DNA of 64,000 nucleotides from Annulohypoxylon bovei var. microspora (taxonomy: Eukaryota; Ascomycota; Sordariomycetes; Xylariales; Hypoxylaceae), in the NCBI GenBank assembly GCA_022836615.1, contig MU405270.1:1-64000 (forward strand), given 5' to 3'. A program made the translations under genes and the position numbers. This document shows, piece by piece, positions 56,345-64,000 of this stretch. The stretch's first letter is position 1; each line of letters starts with the position of its first letter. The notes under the pieces were generated by a model that saw only the letters and a program-made list of their open reading frames with translations, had not been told where the DNA came from and did no database searches.

Positions 56345-59300
56345 ATGTCTGCCGAATCCAGCGTCGATGCCGGTAAGCTGTGATAACTTCTATCCAAATA
56401 TCATCACTAGATATCTATATATCATCAAGAACATTATTAGCTTTCTATATAAATTGTCGATAGCATCAGCTAACCCCCTCTTTTACAGCTACGCCGTCAC
56501 TCGTCCTTAGCCCCGAAGAGAAGCGAGTATATGGCCAACTATTTCGAGAAGCCGACATCGAGGGTGCGGGTATTGTCACGGGCGATGTAGCCGTAAAGTT
56601 TTTCGAGAAGACCCGACTCGACTCGCGCGTTCTTGGCGAGGTAAGTCTCGCCATGATTCCCCACGCCAGGGGATGACATAACCACATGAAAAGTTGAAGT
56701 TGCTGATTAATTTTCGACGCCGGCAGATCTGGCAGGTAGCAGACAATGAGAATCGCGGCTTCTTGACACCTGTTGGCTTTGGACTCGTCTTACGACTTAT
56801 CGGTCATGCCCAAGCTGGACGCGAACCAACCCCCGAAATGGCCATGCAGCAGGGTCCTCTGCCGCGGTTCGATGGAATCAACATTAGCGCCGCCCCCGTA
56901 CCACCGGCTCATCCACCGCTACAGGCACAGGGAACCGGTAGCGGGCCTATCCGAATACCGCCGCTGTCGCCCGAGAAGGTCGTTCAATACGCTACCGTCT
57001 TCGAGAAGCAGAGTTTACAGAATGGTGGCATACTACCCGGCGACCAGGCCAAGAGCATATTCGAGAAGTCAGGCCTACCTAACGAAGTTTTGGGGCGCAT
57101 CTGGCAGCTTGCCGATACAGAGCAAAGAGGTGCCCTTGTAATGACTGAGTTTGTCATTGCAATGCATCTGCTCAGTTCTATGAAATCTGGTGCTTTGAGA
57201 GGCCTGCCGAATATTCTACCTGCTGCGCTTTACGAAGCCGCTACACGACGCGCTCCCGCACCGAGGCAGAGTCCTGTAACCACTGGCCCACCCATATCTG
57301 CTATACCGCGACAATTAAGTGGACAGGCACAAGTGCGAACGACTAGTCCTTTAGGAAGGCCGCCGTTAGGTCCTCATCCTCCAGGCGTACCGCCCCAGGT
57401 GACTGGAGGTGAGTGGCTGGTCACACCCGCTGAAAAGTCAAGGTTCGATCAACTCTATACCGAATTGGATAAGACAAACAAGGGCTTCATTACAGGAGAG
57501 GAAGCGGTCCCTTTCTTGAGTAGATCCGGCTTGCCCGAGGACGGTTTAGCCCAGATCTGGGATCTCGCGGACCTCAACTCGGAGGGCCGGTTAAATCGGG
57601 ATACCTTTGCTGTCGCCATGTACCTTATTCGCCAGCAACGAACCAGGCGTGATCTTCCATTGCCCACAGCTCTTCCGCCGAATCTTATCCCCCCATCTTT
57701 ACGAACTCAGTCTCGTGTCCCTGTCCCTCCCGGTCCGTCACCGTTTGATGTCCCGGCTTCTTCGCCTCCGCCGCAGCCACCTCAACCGCCCCAGCCGAAG
57801 TCCGCTATTGATGATCTATTCGGTCTTGACGCTTCGCCTGGTTCTGCTCCACCTCAAATTCCGGTATCAACTGGGGGCTCGGCAACGAGGGACCCCTTTG
57901 CTAGCGGTCCTCCGGGCTCACCTATTCGGTCCTCTCCCACTGTTAATACCTTCAAGCCATTCATCCCTTCCTCCTCTTTCGGTAAAACTTTGACTTCTCA
58001 TGATACTGGAGGTTCTTCTGGATCGGCTCAAGCTCAACGGAGCCCTGTGCCCCCTTCTGCATCTGCCATGGAAGACCTTCTTGGTGACAACGACCCAGAA
58101 ATTAGTAAAAAGCTAACAAACGAGACGGCCGAGCTAGCAAACTTATCTAACCAGGTCGGCTCCTTGTCGAAGCAGATGCAACAAGTCCAGGGACAGCGTG
58201 GCTCCACGCAGAATGAGATCAACCAAGCTAGCGAGCAAAAGAAAAACTTCGAGCAACGATTATCTCAACTACGCGCCTTATACGAGAAGGAAGCACAAGA
58301 TGTTCGGGCTCTCGAAGAACAGCTTAGGAACATCCGCGAAGAGACGAAGAAACTTACTAATGAGCTGATCACAATTGATGGCACCTATAAAGACTTGCAG
58401 GGTCAGCACCACCAAATCTCGCAGGCTCTCCAAGCTGATCAACAAGAGAATGCGACTCTTAAGCAACGCATCAGCTTCGTCAACACCGAGATTGCTCAGC
58501 TGAAGCCACAGATCGAAAAGCTCAAGTCCGAAGCTCGACAGCAAAAGGGGATGGTGGCTATCAACAAGAAACAACTGTCCACGACCGAGGGCGAACGAGA
58601 CAAGATGAAGGCTGAGGTTGAGGATCTCACCAAGAGCAATGAAGAGCTCTCTCGCCAGGTCAACACTGGGTCGCCGGTTGCTACCTCTGCCCAGTTAGCG
58701 AGCCCAGCACCGTCAACCGCCAGCGCAAACAACCCCTTTTTTAGGCGAACAGGGAGCACGGACATAATGGGTGCGTTTAGTTCGCCTCCTGTCAAACCGT
58801 ATGGCGAAAAGTCGTTCAACGACATATTCGGCGACTTTGGGGGCGATAGCACATCACCGGCCCCGGTGACTTCGTTCAAACATCAAAATACCGGCACTTC
58901 AACGGCTAGCATAGGGTCTTTTGCTACCCCAACTAGCTCTACACCAACTGTGAGTCGCCAGGCCACGTTGACAGCTGAGCCCCCTGTGCCAACTGAACTG
59001 CGACAGCCTAGTCCGAGCTTCGCGCCATTCGGTGAGGCGTCCGAGATCCTGGCCCCTTCGCGCCAAGTTTCGCCTCCGGTTAGCAGGTCTGGTGAAAACG
59101 CCGCAACCCCTTCCGCTTCCACCCCTGCTCCCATAGAGGCAACGTCTACCGGCCAGAGTTTAGCATCGAACTCCGACACCAACCAGAAGTGGACTCCCCA
59201 GAGTGAAGAGAGACCTAAGTCCCACGACGGATTTATTCCTGGATCATTCCCGGATGAGACTCCAACAGCGCCTGCCCCAACCACACCTTACGCTGGCAAT

Positions 59301-60506
59301 AGAGACAGCGATCTGTTTGGAAACTTGAAAGATACTGGGAATGCGAAGGTAGATTTCGACTCTGCCTTTGCGAGCATATCCGGCTCTTCAAACAAGCCCC
59401 AAGACAAGTCGACAAAGGATAGTTCCAATGCATTCTCGACTTTCAATTCCGAGTTTCCTCCTATCTCCGAGCTAGAACGAGATGATGAATCGGATTCCGC
59501 TAGCGAGGGTAATCGGTTCGATGATGACTTTGCGCCCTCGTCCCCGGCCGACAGGAAGACTGAAGCCAAGGAAACTCAGCAGGCTCCAGCTTCGCCCGCA
59601 GCGTCAAAGGCCAGTGCTGCAGCGACTGATGGCCCAGACAGCGTGGCTGCAGGATCTCATATGGCCCACCCATCAGCGTATGAACATTCTTGATCTTCGG
59701 CGTACTATGCCAACATGTTTTCGTAAACGTGCTAATATCTATATAAGTGACTTGTCAGCGTTTCCCGAGCCACCGAAAGCTTCTCCATCCTTCTCTTCTG
59801 CTTCTCAGGCCGGAGATTCGTTTGCTCCAACACCGACAACGGTCACGAACACAGCTCCTAGTGGATCCAAAGACACTTTCGACGACTTAGACGACGAATT
59901 TGCGGACCTCGAGGATGCTAAGGAAGGTTCGGCAGACGACGAGTTTGCCAACCTATCGAGGTCTAATCTTGATGATTTCAACCCCGTGTTTGATAGCAGT
60001 CCGCCGCCGAGTCAGCCTAAGAGCGAATCGACGAATGTTTCAAACGCATTTGGAATTGATAGCAGCTACGACTTTGGCACGGTCTCGTCTACCTCAGGCG
60101 CGACGGCTGGTGCTGCTTCAACGACCAACAACACGAACGCTAACTCCTTCTCGGCCCCGGGTCCTGTTGCACCAAACAATCAAGACTGGGAAGCGCTTTT
60201 CGCCAGTCTAGATTCTCCCAGCGAGGCACCTGCGAAACAGAGTAGTGATGAAAATAAGAGTCCCGTCCAAAGTCACAGCTCAGGCAGACCAAGCACTGCA
60301 GGGAGAGCATTGAGTGATGAGGGGAAACATGACGATCCAATTGTCAAGAACTTAACGGGTATGGGCTACTCAAGAACAGATGCGGTGAACGCGCTTGAGA
60401 AGTACGATTACAATCTCGAGCGAGTGAGTCCAGTTTTTCCTTGAATGTAGAGCTAGAGCACTAATCCACCATCTAGGCCGCAAATTACCTAGCTAATCAG
60501 TCCTAA
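56345..60506 (+). CDS. ede1: Ede1/Eps15-type endocytic scaffold (EH x3, coiled coil, UBA)
   Basis: Five exons: 56345-56372, 56489-56640, 56727-59677, 59748-60423 and 60477-60506. The product is 1278 aa. Three EH domains lie at about 15-110, 140-235 and 292-385 (IWQVADNENRGFLT, IWQLADTEQRGALV and IWDLADLNSEGRLN are the EF-hand loops). A Pro-rich linker follows, then a coiled coil (about 515-705), an Asp/Ser-rich region with NPF (NNPFFRR), and a C-terminal UBA domain (GMGYSRTDAVNALEKYDYN, about 1238-1278). EH domains bind NPF motifs of early coat proteins, the UBA binds ubiquitin, and the coiled coil drives oligomerisation and condensates at endocytic sites. The 70-nt fourth intron (GTATGA to ATATAAG) removes an early stop. 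The tiny last exon supplies the UBA end. Confidence 0.96.
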
Positions 60507-60933
60507 ACCCAGGTCTAGCATACACCGAAACACGTCGAGACACAAAATGAATGATTCTTTGTTTTGATACGGAAGATACCTCACTTGTATAGGCGCCGAA
60601 TTGGGGAGAGGGGATCTTTGGAAGTTTGCCAAAATGAACTTGAGTTGCGAGATTCGACGAGGGGGATTCGTTGAGGCCTAGCAGGTTGGAAGGGCCAATG
60701 ATTAATGTATAGTTCTGTATGTAATTCTGTCGCGAATACCTACTGCGCTGCCTTTACTGCCTCTCAAACAGACTGGGTATATTATTGAACGTCTACTGCG
60801 AAAATTTTCCTTTGTACCTACCTACCTACTCATACTCAATGACTTCTTATGTAATTCTTAAATCCATAATCAATAATTTCTATAGTTCACCCATCACACA
60901 AGAACCATTAACCTCAACACCCCCCCTTCTCTT
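60507..60933. other. Convergent 3' spacer
   Basis: 427 bases between EDE1 (+) and the small membrane-protein gene (-). TACCTACCTACCTACTC lies at about 60816. No other feature. Confidence 0.4.
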
Positions 60934-61511
60934 TCACCGATCAATAGGACCCTTGGAAGTCACCACGGGGGACATAAGCGGCTCGCCGCGCAACTGAGCC
61001 GGCGGCACGACGCCCACGGGCTCACTCGCGTCCGGCTCCCTCGTCCCCCTTTCCTCCTCCTCGATCTTCCGGTAGAAGGTCCCGCCCACCTTCTTCGTGC
61101 GGCGGCACCGCGCCCACAGCTTCCGGCTGCACCAGATGATCGGCTGCAGGGGCGTCGCGTACCGGAACGCCTTCCACGCGAGCCGCCCGATGAGCGCCGG
61201 GCCTAGCCGCCGCCGCTTGAGCGGGTCGGCGAGGAGGTATTCTGGGGGCGGTTAGTGGGGAGGAGTCGGGCGCTTGGATGGGGGTGAAGGATAGGAGGGG
61301 ATGGCACGGTACCTTTACGGAAGAAGTAGAAGAACAGCGCCAGGTAGATGCACACCCATATCACACCGAGCACGATGACGACGTACACCCATACTGGAAG
61401 AGCGGCCCCGCCACCGCCGCCGCCGCCGTAGTAGTGGTTGCTGCTGCTTTTGTAGCTCGAGCCTTTGCGTCCACTGCTTTTTATGGCGCGGGTGTCGAGT
61501 ATGATGTCCAT
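60934..61511 (-). CDS. Small single-pass membrane protein of unknown function
   Basis: Two exons, 61511-61313 and 61241-60934, separated by a 71-nt intron (GTACCG to CCCCAG, branch CTAAC). The product is 168 aa. A short Ser/Lys-rich N-terminus leads to a Gly7 run, then one transmembrane helix (WVYVVIVLGVIWVCIYLALF, about residues 40-61). A basic region with RKLWARCRRTKK and an acidic/Pro tail complete it. The second exon is GC-rich and reads to the TGA at 60934. With no signal peptide it is probably tail- or signal-anchored. The family is not recognised. It converges with EDE1 and lies 0.75 kb from the pore-former-like gene on the same strand. Confidence 0.7.
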
Positions 61512-62260
61512 GCTTGTCCAGAGTCGTGGTGTTGCGCTTGAGATTAGGGTTGACGACGTTAATTGATAGTTAGGAGGTTGGCTGATTAGTATACTAAGGC
61601 AGGTAGCCGGCCAGATATTTAGCGGAAAGTCAACGGTGTTCCATGTAGATCGATGGAGCCGTCTTCCACGTTGGTCTGACACAAGAGGGGGGGTTCGGCG
61701 AATTATATCCATCGCAGATTCAGCCTCGCGGTTTCACCCAACCGGGTCGCGAGCTGAACGCCTCCCGGGACGTAGGACTTGGAGGGGAGGATACTCTGAA
61801 CACCTTGATATTTCTTGGCAGGGTTCAGCCACTTACTTTTTTACTTAGAGTATGCCCTAATACACGTGCAAGTGTAGGTGAAGATTTTACGAACCGGTTT
61901 CCAGGGCGCAAATCATTTGCGACGCACGTTTACTTGAAGAAAAAAAAGGGGGCCTGAGGGCAGCCTTTTCTATATTTTCAGGGGAGGTTAAATTGGCAAA
62001 ATTTGTGTCGCGTGACAGCATTTGCAATTTAGTGATGAGACGAAGCCCGCTTTGCGATCGAAGGGATTTCCGCGATTCTTCTTAAGCTATCGCAACCGAA
62101 AAGGTACTACCGAAAACATTACGAAGAAGTTTTGAGATGCGAGTTAGAAACCGATATTCATCTGTTTATAGAAAAGAGTAAATATCGACTATAGGGGACC
62201 TCAGACCCGCCCGCTCTTCCACCGTTTCGCCCGGTTCAACCATTGCGAACAAGGACGTAT
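61512..62260. other. Intergenic region between two minus-strand genes
   Basis: 0.75 kb holding the promoter of the small membrane-protein gene and the 3' flank of the pore-former-like gene. No coding frame or element recognised. Confidence 0.4.
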
Positions 62261-63967
62261 TCAGAAACTTTCGATCTTAGGCACCGCACCACGTTTGAAT
62301 TCTTCTCCAAGTTCCTTGATCTGTTGCAGAGTTAGCGATGAACGATTGGATATCAGCGACGGGAGATCTCACCTCCTTAAACTTCTCCACGGCTTCATCA
62401 ATAGCTATACATATCCAACTTTTCCTAGATCTCTGCCCTTCTGCAGATACACCCTTTTGGAGATCGTTCAACTTGTTCAGGATAAGCTGAAAGTTCAGGT
62501 CCTGCTCATTGAACAGATTTTGGAGCTCCCTCATGGCCTTCAAGGCCGTCTGCATCTTTGGCAGCAAGTGGTGAAAGTGATTGACGAGAGCCCTTACGAG
62601 CTCGAGTACCTTTACCAAGTCGGCCTTGTCATTATTGTCCTTGATTATCAGTGCAACCATTTCGTCATACTTTGCCTTTGCCTTGATGGCCTTGTCCGCC
62701 TCGATGCCGGCACCGATGAAAAGCCATGCGACGAAGACCCCACCCACGCCTAGACCGATGGCTTTGTCTCTCGCAGTCTCCTATTTATAGGGTTAGAATA
62801 TGTGAAAAATGCCTCCCCGGAAACTTCTCCAATGTGCTTTACGGTGGTGCGCTTACCCATTTGTCATTTTCCTGATCCCTGCTCTTGATTGACCCTTCGA
62901 TATCTTTCTGCAGGCGGGTAATCTCGGCATCCATGACCTCGCTGTATGGCTCTTGGAGGTTCCCATCGGTCTTCATCTTTCGCTGCCCGGTCACCGGATC
63001 CTTGGGACCCGTGAGGAACTGCTCCTCGACTGCCCTAACGTGCTTTGTATCGCTGTCTGTTTGTGTGTAGAACTAGGACGAGGACAAGTTAATTGCAGTG
63101 GCAGGCGAAGCCGTGTAAAGGCTCTGCATGACTTGTAGATGAAATCTACTTACGGCTTGGAGTAACTCGACCATAGCCTTAGCATCCTGGGATTTTTCCT
63201 TTGCTGACATCTGAAGGGCTTCCACTGCTAACCTTGCACCCTCCATAGCATCCTTGAACGCTTGGTCTTTAGGCGTGGTTACATACTTTTCGTCCAGGAG
63301 GACCTGGAAGGCGTTATAGAGGCTTATATCGGACTTTTCCTTCATCAGGCCAATACAGTGGTCGGCATAGGCAATGGCTCCGTTGGCAGACGTCGCTAGA
63401 GCAAGATTTTAAGAGTCAATATCGTACCCATTGGTATCCAACGCGTGAGCAGAAGCACCTACTCAGCCTTCCCAGTCCCTTGCTGTTGAATTCTTGGCAA
63501 TGCTTAGCAACGTTGACAGTTGTATCGCGGAGTAGCTGTGACCGAGTCAGGGTATGCAAGGCAGGAAATATAGCCAGACGGAGCTCGGCGTTGAGGACAG
63601 GGGCTATTCACATTGTATGCCGATGCATCAATCTTATCGACCACGGCAAAAGTCGACCTTGTGAATTCTTTCTCAAAGCTATCCGTTGAATCGGTAAATT
63701 TGATACCTTCAACGACATACAGATACAGGTCTACTCATAGGTCAACGATTAGACCCATTAACATATCTTGGTCTGGTATGGCATGGGAATCCTACCATGG
63801 TACCCCTGCGTCTGAAGAATAAAGCGGTTGGTCTTGTCAGGGGCTTTGGTAATGACCGACCTGGGCGATGAGATGAGCACACGCTCTAGAGCTGTCTTCA
63901 ATTGGTTCTCGCCCTCGGTCTCCGGAACCCATTGGGCGTTATTCAGCGCGACAGCGGCGGCAGCCAT
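62261..63967 (-). CDS. Alpha-helical pore-forming-toxin-like protein
   Basis: Seven exons: 63967-63796, 63730-63612, 63535-63463, 63395-63154, 63072-62857, 62780-62373 and 62320-62261. Phases agree and the total is 429 aa. The predicted protein is almost entirely helical, rich in Lys/Glu/Asp/Gln with heptad-like spacing. One central Gly-rich hydrophobic segment (about residues 280-300) interrupts it. That is the architecture of the ClyA/Hbl/Cry6-type alpha pore formers, in which the hydrophobic part inserts into membranes. I infer the family from architecture and remembered fungal homologues annotated as enterotoxin or Cry6-like; no invariant motif proves it. No signal peptide is seen. The start is 33 nt from the window edge, so the promoter is outside. 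An upstream Met at 63979 is an alternative. Activity, target and export route are unknown. Confidence 0.65.
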
Positions 63968-64000
63968 GGTGATAGGCAAAGGATTTCAAGGGAGGACTAA

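Noticed and set aside
60934..63967. A biosynthetic or toxin gene cluster at the right edge
   Set aside because: Only one toxin-like gene and one unknown membrane protein are visible; no synthase, transporter or regulator supports a cluster.

Overview
The window is nuclear DNA from a filamentous ascomycete (Pezizomycotina). It has short introns (mostly 50-80 nt) with GTANGT-type donors and CTAAC/CTGAC branch sites, long AT-richer intergenic spacers, and fungus-typical genes: PalA/Rim20, a HET-domain gene, a filamentous-fungal flotillin, a DUF7907-like secreted protein, a PA14-containing GH3 glucosidase and a fungal alpha-tubulin. The gene mix suggests Sordariomycetes, possibly Xylariales; that lineage call is inference. 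No rRNA, tRNA, CRISPR array or intact transposon was recognised.

Layout. 1-1297: AT-rich, gene-poor left edge. 1298-7348: palA and a type II membrane glycosyltransferase-like gene, both on minus. 7349-15407: about 8 kb without a convincing gene, holding an AT-rich tract and two GC-richer relic-like patches. 15408-17442: two convergent secreted-protein genes. 18361-19797: a protein with tandem Trp-containing nonapeptides. 21104-22405: an unrecognised nuclear-looking protein. 23517-26508: ARPC3 (Arp2/3 subunit) convergent with TRM6/Gcd10. 27170-29194: a seven-exon flotillin. 31593-33631: a PPPY-bearing conserved-looking protein and an alpha/beta hydrolase. 33849-36380: a HET-domain gene broken by a 1-nt frameshift and an in-frame stop. 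37133-39185: a probable two-OB-fold protein and a small Ser/Pro-rich protein. 39631-45109: a nine-exon GH3 beta-glucosidase and a type-B carboxylesterase/lipase. 47260-48785: an F-box protein. 49998-51474: a WW-domain Gly/Pro-rich protein. 51812-52605: a probable Pga1-like ER protein. 53123-54891: alpha-tubulin. 56345-60506: an Ede1-type EH/UBA endocytic scaffold. 60934-61511: a small single-pass membrane protein. 62261-63967: a seven-exon protein resembling alpha-helical pore-forming toxins.

The genes do not form one pathway. Several share a cell-biological theme: endocytosis, membrane domains and cytoskeleton (PalA, flotillin, ARPC3, alpha-tubulin, Ede1). A second theme is secretion and carbon acquisition (GH3, esterase, two small secreted proteins). 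A third is conflict or self-recognition (the broken HET gene and the pore-former-like gene). Exon joins were deduced by hand from frame, splice motifs and remembered family conservation. They are internally consistent (each total is a multiple of three) but untested by transcripts.
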